Below, piece after piece: positions 43,767-53,929 of a DNA stretch of 64,000 nt; the first letter of the stretch is position 1; each line of letters begins with the position of its first letter. This DNA comes from Platerodrilus igneus (Eukaryota > Arthropoda > Insecta > Coleoptera > Lycidae). The position numbers and the translations under genes were made by a program. The notes beneath the pieces are model-generated. The model made no database searches, was not told the DNA's origin, and saw nothing but the letters and a program-made list of their open reading frames with translations. The DNA lies in assembly GCA_036346225.1 (NCBI GenBank), contig JARFIW010001670.1, positions 1,984,001 through 2,048,000 of the forward strand, written 5' to 3'.

Positions 43767-45103
43767 CAGTGCATTCATTAAGTCGTGCACATCAATAAGG
43801 TCGTAATGTATTTTATTTATTATTATTTGTTTATCATTGTTATAACTTTTATAAACATATATACTTATTTCCAACATTTTATGTCCTTATAACATATGTT
43901 CAAAATGGCTGCCTTGTTCATTAATATGCGCACCAACTCATTTTACCACGTTTGTTGACACTTTGTGGAGTACGCCTACACTAATATTGTTAGTCTCCGT
44001 TGTAATGTTCATTTTCAGTTCATTCACTGTATGAGGCCTATTTTTATAAACCCTTCCTTTAAGCCCCACAGGAAAAAATCTGGAGGTGTTAAATCGGGAG
44101 ACCGTGGAGACCATAACCTTTTAGAGATTATACGCTCGCCAAAAACTCATGTAAGAAACTCATTGTTTCATTGGATGTGTGACATGTGGTACTGTCCTGC
44201 TGGAACCAACAATCACGTTCATCGGTTTCAAGCAACGAAATAAACTGTGTAATTATTTCTTTGTATACACTATAGTTCACTGTAGTTTCAAAGAAAATAG
44301 GCCCCACTATTCGACGACGTGATACGGCACACCACACTCCAATTTTGATACAGTGCATGGATTTTCATGAAAAACATGAGGATTTTCAGTTGACCAGATT
44401 CTTGTGTTTTGGCTATTCACATGTCCACTAAGGTGGAACCTAGCCTCATCACTGAAGAAAACACGGTCTAGCTCTCTGATTCCATGGTTGGCGACGATGG
44501 ACCGAAACCATCTACAGTAAACAAGGCGCTTTTCTTTGTCTGGATCTTTCAATTCCTGAACACTACAAACACGAAATGCACGAAATTTTAATTGTTTCAT
44601 AGCTTTCTGAGCATTACCCAATGAAATTTGCGATTGTATTGATAGTCTTCATAGGCTTTTTGAAGGCGACTGCTGCATAACATTTCTAACCTGAGCCAGT
44701 TTGGCATCAGTTAAAATGACTGCTTTCCCTGATCTCTTTTTGTCTGCAACTGATCCGGTTTCATGGAAACGTCGGATTAATCTGGTTAAGGTCGACTTGT
44801 TAGGCACATTTACATCCGGATATGTCACACGAAATTGATCAATAACAAATACATATGAATGACTGGTAAAATACTGTTCAAGAAGGAACATTCGTAGCTC
44901 TTGGGAAAACGACATGTTTACCTAATCGTAATCTAGATAATACTGCAGACCTGTTGTAACCTGTATGCACAATAATGGGCTTTACATCTGTTGTTTATAT
45001 TACCAGTGGTGCTGTCTTTCAGTAGCCACTAGAACTATATAAAAACTTACTATTTACAGGCTTGTTTATTTGGATGTGCATGACTTAATGAACGCACGCA
45101 CTG
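43767..45103 (-). mobile_element. Tc1/mariner element with terminal repeats and TA duplications
   Basis: Ends are CAGTGCattcattaagtc at the left and CAGTGCgtgcgttcattaag at the right, read inward. The left end lacks about 4 bases present in the right. The repeats run about 30 bp. TA lies outside each end (43765-43766 and 45104-45105). 1337 bp, a typical mariner length, inserted into a LINE. The transposase is on the minus strand and broken. Confidence 0.92.
43885..44915 (-). pseudogene. mariner-like transposase, minus strand, frameshifted
   Basis: The ATG at 44915 opens 'MSFSQELRMFLLEQYF', the N-terminal helix-turn-helix of this group, with 'STLTRLIRRFHETGS' as recognition helix region and 'KKRSGKAVIL' after it. 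A break near 44650 precedes 'FRVCSVQELK' and the first catalytic block 'FFSDEARFHLSGHVN'. Another break near 44335 precedes 'WFQQDSTTCHTSNETM' (second Asp) in the frame 44358-44128. A stop follows, then 'RSPDLTPPDFFLWG' (third Asp) at about 44090-44050. The tail reaches 'GSHFEHM' near 43885. All three Asp are retained. Confidence 0.87.
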
Positions 45104-45105
45104 TA

Positions 45106-45670
45106 TTATTAACATATATGCTAGGGATTTTTCTATTCACACTCTTAAGCATATATATTGCTAATTAATTATGTCAGTGGATGAATATGGTGCTATAATT
45201 TGGTGCATGTTTTATTTGATTCATATTACGAACATTAAAAGAATACAGAGGAAATTTGTGAGTTGTACTTATAAAATGCATATAAACAGAAGAGATTTTA
45301 GATTCTGATATTCTATCACTTTTAAACCTCGAAACTCTTGTGACTAGGTGTATACATATAGACTTGATATATATCTACATAATCTCATATCAGAGAGTAT
45401 TAATTCAAGTACACTAACTGCAGATGTAAAACTTCGTTGTATAAATTTTAAAACGTGCCTTAAACCTCCGTTTGCAGTGGACTTCCATTGTACAAATTAT
45501 GCTAAATATATTCCTCTGTCGAGAATTTTAAATTATGGAAATACACTCAAGGAACAGACACTTTTTGAATTCTTTCATTACAAGTTTCAAGAGGTCATGC
45601 TTGAATGTAACATCATAAATTATTTGCACTTGTTGATAATATTTTTAAGTTCACTAAGATTGTAACACTT
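45106..45670 (+). mobile_element. LINE C-terminal fragment, right part of split copy
   Basis: After the mariner the LINE continues with the thumb/C-terminal region: 'KRIQRKFVSCTYKMHINRRDF' is read here in part, and the frame 45348-45665 carries 'RLDIYLHNLISESINSS' and 'YGNTLKEQTLFEFFHYKF'. The 3' end near 45700 has no clear tail. Confidence 0.65.
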
Positions 45671-46599
45671 TTGTATAATGGGGTTATCCTGTACATTATA
45701 AATATATAAATTTGTAAGTATGTAGTCATTGAACGTTGTCCTGTATAAGCTGTAAAGATATCAATAAGCGTTGAACGTAATAAGTATAGTTAAGATACGT
45801 GATGTTGATGGTTATTAATACGTTAATAATTGTATTACCTCAGGATAAAACTGCAATTTTTTATTAAATAAGATGGGTATTTGCCGAGGTCCTGAATGCC
45901 CCCTAAACTTGTGGATCTTCACATATTGCGTAATCCTGCTTCTTTGTAGTTATGTGCCTGATTCCTACAGAGACTATTCAGAATGAAATATATGCACTAA
46001 AAATGAGTTACATCATTTAAGATTTAAAAACATTGCAGTAGATATCTGGTGTACTAAGGTGATTATTATTGAAGTCAAATATTATCAGAAATGGTAAGAT
46101 TTTAGACATATGCCCTTAAAGTGCTATTAGTGCATATAAACATACGAGAACTCAAACAATGTACATTAAAATTTGAAGCAGTGTGGGTGAGAGACAGGAG
46201 CGTGCATGCAGCGTGATGGTCAATCCCCAAGATACATTATCATATTAATTGATTCAACTTTATATCAACAACTAAAGATTAGTACCTATAAGTGTTGCAA
46301 GAACAAAACATTTCCAGTCATTTGGTGGTCTTACACAAGTTTCAACTGTGTTGTACCTTTATCTATACACCTGCTCTCCTAAACAAAAAAGAGTAAATTC
46401 TTTGACAAATTGCACTACAATGGCTTTAAGAATTGAACATAATCTTACAAACAAACCATTTAAAACAATTTTAGAACACAATAAAGAAAGTAGCACTAAA
46501 ACTTGCATGTAAGGATTTCTCTTTGTTTACCCACTTCTACTTAACGATATTACAAGCCACTACAGCCAATCTAAAACTTAAGATGGGCACAAATTTTTA
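45671..46599. other. AT-rich spacer
   Basis: No gene, RNA or repeat recognised. Confidence 0.4.
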
Positions 46600-47202
46600 C
46601 TTGACATTTACTGTTCGGTGGACCTGTTCTCGTCCCGGAACACCCGTCTGCCACATAAGAGTGATGTTCCCTCACTCCGGGCTACTGACTACATTGGCTG
46701 GTTGAGTAGCGCTTTGCTATCCACCTTTCTCTGTCTCTTTAGCTCAATGCGAGCCCTTCCTCTATTTTTTTCTACCTGGAAGTGCTTCTTATGCATTCCA
46801 AATACCTATCTCCTTCTTTGTACCGTTCCTATTTCTACTGCGTTTTCATTTCCGTCAATCACAGTGTGGTTGCACGGGAGTGTTTTCACAGACACCTGGA
46901 CCACGTCTCTGGGAATCTTTCGTGAGGTCATGCTGTGCCGCTGTCAGCGCATATGGGCGCTAACAGTAAAGGTATGTATGAGTGTGTGAATGTGTGAGTG
47001 CATGAGTATATATAAGTATCGTATATACCGTGTGAATGTCGTGCGATTGTATCACCGATATCAATTAACGCCGGGTGCAGGGATGCACCCAAATGCCTTT
47101 GCCGGTCCCTCGTGCGGTTTATTACAAGCGGGCCTGCTTCACAGGTTGCTCTTTTTAGAGGGTACGAGAAACTCCCATTTAACGGCTCCACGGAGCCACT
47201 CT
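46600..47202. other. GC-richer block of unknown origin
   Basis: Base composition jumps here, with frequent CpG, against the AT-rich flanks. An open frame of 123 codons (46618-46989) and others on both strands lack recognisable domains. A GTGTGA-type microsatellite lies near 46975-47010. It could be the edge of a large element or a promoter-associated CpG island. I cannot assign it. Confidence 0.35.
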
Positions 47203-47515
47203 ATCGTTATCTTATCTATTGTCTTTGATAATAATTTAAGTTAATATCTTTATCTTATTTATTATCTTTGATAATAACCTTAGTTTAATATCGTTATCTT
47301 ACCTACTATCTCTAATAATAACTTTAGTTTAATATCGCGTTACCTTACTTACTATCTCTAATAATAACTTTAGCTTAATATCGCGTTATCTTACCTAGTA
47401 TCTCAAATAATAACTAAAGCTTAATATCGTTATCTTACCTATTACCTTTGATAATAACTTAAGCTCAATATTGTTATCTTATCTATTATCTTCGACAACA
47501 ATTTGAGATCTTGTT
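47203..47515 (+). repeat. Minisatellite, ~44-bp unit, 7 copies
   Basis: Units begin atcgttatcttaccta and end with agtttaat/agcttaat. Lengths are 43-46 bp, some with an extra CG (atcgcgtta). Several units contain attatctttgataat, a short hairpin. Copies diverge by about 10-20%. It sits directly after the GC-rich block. Confidence 0.9.
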
Positions 47516-48480
47516 TTATCTTTTTATCTTCCTAACGTTTGGTATTTATGACCAGCTGTAGGATTTATTTTTCTTGAAATTAAGTGAAAAAGCTAACCTG
47601 ATATAGAAATGTAATTTGTTAGGTTAGCAATGTAAGGATTTAGTAAAGTGGTACGTTTGGTCAATTTGTTGATTCACAACCATGTCATGGACAAGTTTTG
47701 ATGGGTATCGTTATTTAAACCAAAGTACTAGTAACAAAAATTTGCTAGTGTGTAGACTAACTCACTCTGATGAACATTTTTAAATTTGGGCACTTTTTGC
47801 CAACAAAGAAATAGTTTTGATGCAACGCTCATGTGCGTCTGCACGTAATGAAACTTTAATGTTAGTTTTAGTATATAGGTTAGGCGACTTGTCGCATTTG
47901 TTTTAATTTAAGTAGTGTTTCATGCTCCCCCACAAATTTGTGCTGTCGATTATTAATGTAGCCAAAGACAATGGGGCTACGTATTCTGTTTCCTGGTACT
48001 TCCGAAGACGTGTTATCGGTTAAAAAAACCAGGTGGCGCCTTCAATAAACATTTTGTAGGTTTTAAGTTAGGATTTACGTAGGGTAGTTAGGATTTAGAT
48101 TTTAAGATGTTACTGTGCTAACAGTCTTTTTCTTTTTTTAAGTTTTTTCTTTTATGGCTTTGTCGCGATTGTTACGTGCCAAAAATTTGGCACTAGACAT
48201 TTTTAGTTTAGTTTTGATGTGCGGGAGTTTCGCGCCATGAATTTGAAAGACTTGTGGCGCGTGTATTTCCGTCATGTCAGAAGTGCGTTGCGCGGAGATT
48301 CGCGTCAACGCGTGTGGGGGAAAAGGTGGGGAGTTTCCAAAAGACGCTGGTACGTGGCTTTTTGCCTTGAACATCAAGAAGAGTGGTTTAGTTTTGGTAT
48401 CGTATCGTATCTTTATCTTTGTTATGTAGATTTCCTTGCCTTATTTGATTTTCGTTCCCTAATAACCCATTCCTTATCGT
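47516..48480. other. Mixed-composition region upstream of a CpG-rich patch
   Basis: The first 600 bp are AT-rich. From 48150 CpG rises. The frame 48219-48509 (96 codons) has no recognised domain. Confidence 0.3.
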
Positions 48481-48539
48481 TCCCGCTACATATAGGTAAA
48501 AGAAGATAAATTTGGAAGCAACCTGGCCGAACCGCAGTC

Positions 48540-48665
48540 CACGCACGAGAACCATCTTTAAATAATCCGGGAGCCCTGCAGTAGCTAGCCTGGAGCAATC
48601 CCGAAGGACGCTCGCGAACCATCTATAAATAATCCGGAAGGGAGCCACGAGCAACCCTGAAGGAA
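48540..48665 (+). repeat. Imperfect tandem duplication in CpG-rich patch
   Basis: gaaccatcttTaaataatccgg at 48549 and gaaccatctaTaaataatccgg at 48616 (written here with the differing bases in mixed case) mark a 67-bp period. gagcaatcccgaagga and gagcaaccctgaagga repeat alongside. A GTGAGT donor-like site follows at 48697. It may be an LTR promoter region or a 5' exon. Confidence 0.55.
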
Positions 48666-48899
48666 GTGATTCTGTAGGAAGCGGTACCTATTCATGTGAG
48701 TACTCCGTTTTTTATAAGCTACTTATGAATTTTACATATTTCGTCATTACGTGTAATAATTTGCATATTGTGTGACGTCATTGATGGGCGCGCTAATTTC
48801 CATATTATAGATTAGCGTTACCAACTGCCGTTGTGTCGCATATACCGCGTCGACGGTAATGTAAGAAACACGCGTTAATTGTAAGAAACACTAGCCTGC

Positions 48900-49012
48900 G
48901 GGTGAGGAGAATATCCTCGATAGTGTTTAAAGCAACATTATAGTAAATTGTATGTTGGGAAGGTTCACTTCAGCCTAAGTGGTGAGGAGAATATCCTCTG
49001 AAGTGTTCCGGA
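48900..49012 (+). repeat. Direct repeats of gtgaggagaatatcctc, 81 bp apart
   Basis: gtgaggagaatatcctc begins at about 48901 and 48982. Each is an internal hairpin (GAGGA..TCCTC) followed by agtgtt. They lie just upstream of the hammerhead motif and probably belong to the same element. Confidence 0.7.
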
Positions 49013-49027
49013 ATAACAGCTAATTAT

Positions 49028-49091
49028 TATTTAAAATTCCTACTGATGATGACCACATAGTGGTCGAAATACGTATCTAGTATTTTAAATA
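49028..49091 (+). ncRNA. Predicted type I hammerhead ribozyme
   Basis: The complete conserved core is present: CTGATGA at 49043-49049, GAA at 49066-49068 and C at the predicted cleavage position 49077. Stem II is a perfect 6-bp hairpin, GACCAC-ATA-GTGGTC (49051-49065). Stem III is ATAC/GTAT (49069-49076) with no loop, the minimal form known from the schistosome hammerhead. Stem I pairs CTA with TAG next to the core. After a TC/T internal bulge, tatttaaaat (49028-49037) pairs exactly with attttaaata (49082-49091). Such short-stem-III type I hammerheads are known in Penelope-like and related retroelements, where they self-cleave the transcript. Activity here is untested. Confidence 0.82.
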
Positions 49092-49149
49092 TTTTTTGTG
49101 GTTAAGGGTTTTTATTCATTTTTATTTAAATCGTGCCACAGTGTTCCTA

Positions 49150-50640
49150 TAGATTATTTAAGTTTTGATAAGCTTCTAAAAAAATCTTCTAAGAGTTGTG
49201 CGGCTAAGACACTTTGCGTTAATCAGTTTGGAGTTAAGAGAGGTTTCTAAAAATGCAGAGTGCTTGGATGAGGGACAAAAGTCAAATTGGTATAAAGTAT
49301 TACAGAAGTATGATAAGGTTTTTTGGAGATGCTTGGAAATTTTAAGTGGTATGACTACAAGGTGGCAGATGCAGCCACTGGAGAAACGGGACTGTCGAGC
49401 TAAATAATAGAAGTATTGAGCTGCATATGCTCAAACTAACAAAAGATTTAAAAAACATTAAACAAATTTGAAAACAATACAAGAAGATCAAATAACGTAT
49501 CATTGGATTGCAAAAATATTATTGATTGGGAGTGGAGAAAAGAGCTGGGAATATGACGAAGTGGTATAAACAATATGAGAGTATTCTATTTAAAAGGAGT
49601 AGCCAATAAAATGCAAATTTTCAATTGTGTTCCAAAGAATCAGATAAGGGATTTAATATTACGGCAACATTCTGATCTTGGCCATTTCGGCTACAAGAAA
49701 ACTCATGATCATATGTAACTTTTTACTGGCCTAAAATATTAATGCATATCAGATAAATAAAATCATGTGAAGTGTGTTAAAGTGTAAAGTGTTTAAGACC
49801 AAAAGAGGTCCTTGTAATTCAATCATTTGTAAGAAATCGAACCTTACGAACAGAGATGATTTACTTAGATTTAATGGACTCTTTGACAAGATCAAGAGTG
49901 GTGTTGTATGCAATTGTTAGTAGTAGTTGATTCGTTAACTTTTACTAAGTAATAAATATCCCTTGAAACGTATTACAAGTAAAAGTATAGTTCATAAACT
50001 TCTGAACATATTTAAACGAGATTGCGGTTCCACAATATGTTTAACAGATAATGGCACATAATTCCTTTCAAAATTTTGGATAGATGCTCTGGTGAAAAGA
50101 AATATCAAGAAGTTGTATACTTGTGTGCGTTTTCCTCAAGGAAATGCTAAGGAGAACGTTAATAATAATAATAATAAATAATAGGGAGGCAAGTGGATTG
50201 ATTCGAACTTCTGCTTTTGTAAGAGCGTATGAAGTGGACTTAAGGATACCTAAGATTAAAATGTGTTTGAATTCTGTAGTTCATGATGTTACAGGCTATT
50301 TATTGCCCCTTATTTTTAATATTTGGTTTAAAAGTGGCAAATAATATTTGTGAATTAATTAGTTTTCCGGAGCAAGGAAGTACTAATGCAGATCATTTAG
50401 AAAGTTTTGGATGCTATCGTACGAGCATACATCTTCAAAATACGTGCAGAAACATAAAGAGTATAACAGTAGGGTGGTCATGATAAAGAGTAAAGAAATT
50501 CATATGGTGTTATCGAAAACCCATCCAATGTCTTTTGCAAAGAGATTGGAAATTCGTATGTTTCTTCTTATGTATGAAGACACACAGGATCATCAAGCAA
50601 GCAAATAGTAAGTGCATTTTTTGAAAAATCCAAGCGGTGA
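49150..50640 (+). mobile_element. Gypsy (Ty3) retrotransposon pol remnant
   Basis: Decayed LTR-retrotransposon polyprotein. 49198-49400 looks like the start of RT ('KVLQKYDKVF' as in L-x-x-Y-x-x-V-F before the RT core). The sequence then jumps to integrase, so the RT core and RNase H appear deleted. No LTR was confirmed on either side. The block lies between the hammerhead motif and a LINE. Confidence 0.75.
49640..50608 (+). pseudogene. Gypsy integrase, degenerate
   Basis: Integrase inserts the reverse-transcribed DNA. The zinc-binding part is readable as 'LRQHSDLGHFGYKKTHDHM' (two His of HHCC) with the Cys pair region after a break near 49770. The core reads 'YLDLMDSLTR' (first Asp region), and 'LTDNGT' near 50040-50060 (second Asp, usual SDNGTQF). 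'CVRFPQGNAKENV' follows (compare PQGNPSERV), with 'LNSVVHDVTGY' near 50270-50300. The C-terminal part in the frame 50411-50608 ('KTHPMS', 'YED') matches the domain usually reading V-x-K-x-H-P-x-S. Stops and frameshifts are frequent. Confidence 0.78.
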
Positions 50641-50993
50641 AATTCCGACTCGTTAAATATTGTACATTTAAAGAAGTTTCACATCATGTCTGGCACTGTT
50701 TAGTCAGTTGGAAGTTTTGTCGCCTAAGTTAATTATGTTAGTTACTGGTGTCACATGCATTACTATTAAATTCTCTAACATTTTATGTGTTGATGATTTT
50801 AATCTAAGAGTAAGGGTATTTGCAGTGCATTTTTAAGAGTGTGACCACCGGTTAAATAGGATGCTGTTTGCAACACTTTGATTGTAAAGACGTTTCCCAG
50901 GCATGGGGGTTGAGCACACGATTTTCTATTTAAACCGTTTTAAAATGTAACATTAGTTCAATCTTGTCAATATTTCCACCGCACGCACATTGG

Positions 50994-51024
<31 letters not shown>

Positions 51025-51049
51025 GTATTGTTTGTGATTTAGTTTTTAA
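50641..51049. other. Spacer, possibly Gypsy 3' end, with (GA)n
   Basis: A GA microsatellite lies at 50996-51021. An LTR of the Gypsy remnant might be here, but I see no TG..CA pair. Confidence 0.3.
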
Positions 51050-51053
51050 TTGA

Positions 51054-52504
51054 TTGAATACTAAGAAACCATGGATAACAAAGGATATCCTGAATTTAAT
51101 AAAAAAAAGACGAACATACAGAAAAAAATCAGTCGAAACAGGAAAACAGAGATACAAAGCCATAAAATGGGAAATTATTCGCAAATGCAGAAAAGCTAAA
51201 GAACAATGGATTGATGAAAAGTGCAAAGAGGTACAAACTAAGATGGAAGTAGGAAAAACAGATGAAGTATACAAACTAATTAGAATCAATTTTAGGGATA
51301 TAAAACAGTATAGCAAAAATTTAAAGGACACGGGAGGAAACGTCATTATAGAAAATGTAGAGAAAGTGGGTAGATGGCAAAAATATATAGGGAATTTATA
51401 TGCAGGAGAGGAACTAACAGCATTGGGAATCAGACATTGAAAATAATGACTTGGGATATCCTATACTTAGAGATGAGTTTGAATTAGCATTAAAAGGTCT
51501 AAAAAGTGGTAAGGCGCCGGGTACAGAAAAGGTGCAATCAGAAACTATAAAAGCTGCTAGACAAGCAGTAACAGAACGTCTCTTCCAACTTGTAAGCTAT
51601 ATGTATGAGACAGGCGAGATACCCAAAGATTTCAAACGTAGCATCATAGTAACTATACCAAAAAAGAAAGGCGCGAATAAATGTGAAAATTTTCGAACAA
51701 TAAGTTTGACAGCACACGTGTCAAAAATATTAACTAGAATTGTACAAAGACGAATAGAAAAACAAACTGAAGAAATACGAGAGGCTATTTTAGCTCTGAG
51801 AGTGATAATGGAGAAAACAATAGAAAAAGGGAAAATCGTGTATATAGGATTTGAAGATCTGGAAAAAGCATTCGACAATGTAAAATGAAAAAAAATGTTC
51901 GAAATACTCAAAAAGATTGGAATGAGTTATAGGGCTAGACGAATAATACATAGCTTATACAAACTGCAAACAGCAGTAATAGAATTAGAGCAGGAACGTA
52001 GAGAAGTAAACATTAGGAAAGGAGTGAGACAGGGATGTGCCCTATCCCCACTAATTTTTAACTTGTACATAGAAGAGGCAATGAATACTGTCAAATGCAG
52101 GAAGACATTTGGAATTAGTATGCAGGGACAAAAAATTGATATGCTTAGATTTGCAGATGATATAGCGGTATTAGCGTCTAGCAAGGAAGAGTTGAAGCTG
52201 CTCTTAATGAAATGGAAACGATTCTAACAGAGAAATACGGTATGAAAATTAACAAAAATAAAACTAAAGTAGTAGTATGCAAAGTAGGGAAAAATAAATC
52301 AAAAACAAGAATACAAATAGGCAACAAGAACTTACAAGAGGTTAAGGATTTCTGCTATTTAGGGTAACGCAAGATGGGAAAAGCGCAAAAGATATAAAAC
52401 AAAGATTAGCAAAAGGTCGAGCAACATTTAACAAGAAAAAGCAACTACTGTGTTCAAAGACAACAAACATAGAAACAAGGAAAAGATTGCTTAAAACATA
52501 TGTG
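51054..52504 (+). pseudogene. LINE reverse transcriptase (copy 3)
   Basis: The first frame (51054-51440) is the linker with 'RRTYRKKSVETGKQRYK'. The second (51451-51888) has 'EFELALKGLKSGKAPGTEKV', 'GEIPKDFKRSIIVTIPKKKG' and 'CENFRTISLTAHVSKILTRI', and box A as 'GFEDLEKAFDNV'. The third (51895-52227) has 'RKGVRQGCALSPLIFNLYIE' and the catalytic 'LRFADDIAVLASS'. The thumb region continues after a frameshift near 52200. All catalytic Asp are present, and the damage amounts to a few stops and frameshifts. A segment corresponding to 'DQFGFRKGRGTRE' is shortened near 51775. Confidence 0.87.
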
Positions 52505-52704
52505 TGAAGCATAGCACTGTACGGCTGTGAAGTGGACAGTAAGAGAGGCGGACAAGAAAAAGCCTTTGAAATGTGGTGCTACAGACGTATGACGAAGATA
52601 TCATGAACAAAGTTAAGAACCAAGAGGTACTAAAAATGGTAGAGGAAGAAAGAAATATGTGGAAAACGGTAAAAAATAGGAGATAGGATGATAGGCCATA
52701 TACT

Positions 52705-53481
52705 CCCTGTGTTGTGGTTTGTTTAGCATTCTTTTTAATCTTCTTTGGGAATTAAACCACGCATAGTTTATAAAATCATCTTTATTTACGTTTCGATCCA
52801 TGACCTAGGATCGTTGTCAAAATAATAAAAACTTCAAGTTTGACATTTATGACTTAAATTGAAGGTGACTTTGATTTATTGATGTTCAAAATATTTGGTT
52901 TGAGTACACTAAGCAAAAAATTTTATAGTTTATAAGAATGATTGCCTTCAATTTGTGTTGCGGCATGGGACCGACTTTTTTTAGGTAGCCAATACTCTTA
53001 ACCTGAAATCGGCTGATTAATTTTATAGGTGAATTTTATATAAATCCAATAATTTGGGAAACATTTTTTAACATGTTTCTATTTATACAATCGCACACTT
53101 GTTTAATAACCAACCTCTCAATTGTATAAATAAAAACATGTTAAAAAATGTTTCCCAAATTATTGAATTTATATAAAATTCACCTATAAAAATTAATCAG
53201 CTGATTTCACGTTAAGCATATTGGCTACCTAAAAAAAGTCGCTCCCAGGCTGCAACACAAATTGAAGGCAATCATTCTTTTACACTTCGAAAATTTTTGC
53301 TTAGTGTACTCAAACCAAATATTTTGAACATCAATAAATCAAAGTCACCTTCAATTTATGTCATAAATGTCAAACTTGAAGTTTTTATTATTTTGACAAC
53401 GATCCTAGCTCATGAATCGAAACGTAAATAAAGATGATTTTAAAAACTATCAGTGGTTTAATTCCCAAAGAAGATTAAGAA
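52705..53481. mobile_element. Foldback insert, two inverted ~360-bp arms (Penelope-like?)
   Basis: Left arm 52733-53091 and right arm 53121-53481 are inverted copies at roughly 94-95% identity, with a 29-bp spacer. Flanking 15-mers gataggccatatact (52690-52704) and gataggccacatact (53482-53496) are a target duplication in the LINE. Each arm contains, near its outer end, gatcctaggtcatggatcga-type sequence followed by aacgtaaataaa. This resembles a degraded hammerhead (GATCC/GGATC stem II then GAAACGTA) like those in the terminal repeats of Penelope-like elements. No coding region is present. Confidence 0.75.
53380..53440 (+). ncRNA. Degenerate hammerhead-like motif, right arm (inverse copy at 52780-52835)
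   Basis: ttgacaa (53393-53399) stands where CTGATGA is needed: C3 and G8 are replaced. Stem II CGATCC/GAATCG is broken at one pair here but perfect (CGATCC/GGATCG) in the left-arm copy. GAA is kept (53419-53421), and ACGT can form a two-pair stem III before an A. With G8 lost it is unlikely to cleave. Confidence 0.45.
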
Positions 53482-53715
53482 GATAGGCCACATACTACGG
53501 CACGAAGGAGTAGTGCGGAATATATTAGAAGCAGAGACAGGAAAAAAGAGAAGTAGAGGTAGACCTAGGTTAGACTACCGCACACAGATAGTGAAAGATG
53601 TAGGCCATAGGAATTTCAGGGAAATGTGTAGGATAGCTCAGAATATAAATAAGCGCAGGTACGTGTCCAACCAGTTTAGAGACGGAAAATCTAATGACGA
53701 AAAAATAAGCACAGA

Positions 53716-53929
53716 TAAATCTGATATTATAAACAACTGCAGGTGTTGGTTGTGAAATATCGGCAACTAATGTTGACTGTGAGAAAAGATATATTGGAAA
53801 AAATATTAAATCGGCAAATGTTCTAGTGCTGGGGGAACTTGGAAGCCACAGGCTGCTTACCCTCCTTCACAACCACTGAATGTTGGAGAAATAGGGTATA
53901 TAATTGTAAAACAATAGAAGGGGACCGAA
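53716..53929. other. Short spacer between two LINE pieces
   Basis: Nothing recognised. Confidence 0.3.

Larger units (their letters stand above)
51050..53715 (+). mobile_element. Endonuclease-RT LINE, plus strand, split by a foldback insert (copy 3)
   Basis: This is the best-preserved copy of the family. It begins after the endonuclease, at the linker ('KPWITKDILNLIKKRRTYRKK'-like region, quoted partly), and covers RT and the C-terminal region. The C-terminus resumes after the insert at 53497 with 'HEGVVRNILEAETGKK' and 'RGRPRLDY', and ends near 53715 with short tgacga-like repeats. The insert at 52705-53481 is flanked by a 15-bp duplication of LINE sequence (gataggccatatact). Confidence 0.88.

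Noticed and set aside
46618..46989. 123-codon plus-strand frame as a gene
   Set aside because: No domain, no splice context. GC-rich DNA gives long chance frames; left as unknown block.
48219..48509. 96-codon plus-strand frame as a gene
   Set aside because: Basic composition and Trp/Arg-rich but no recognised domain; equally long frames lie antisense.
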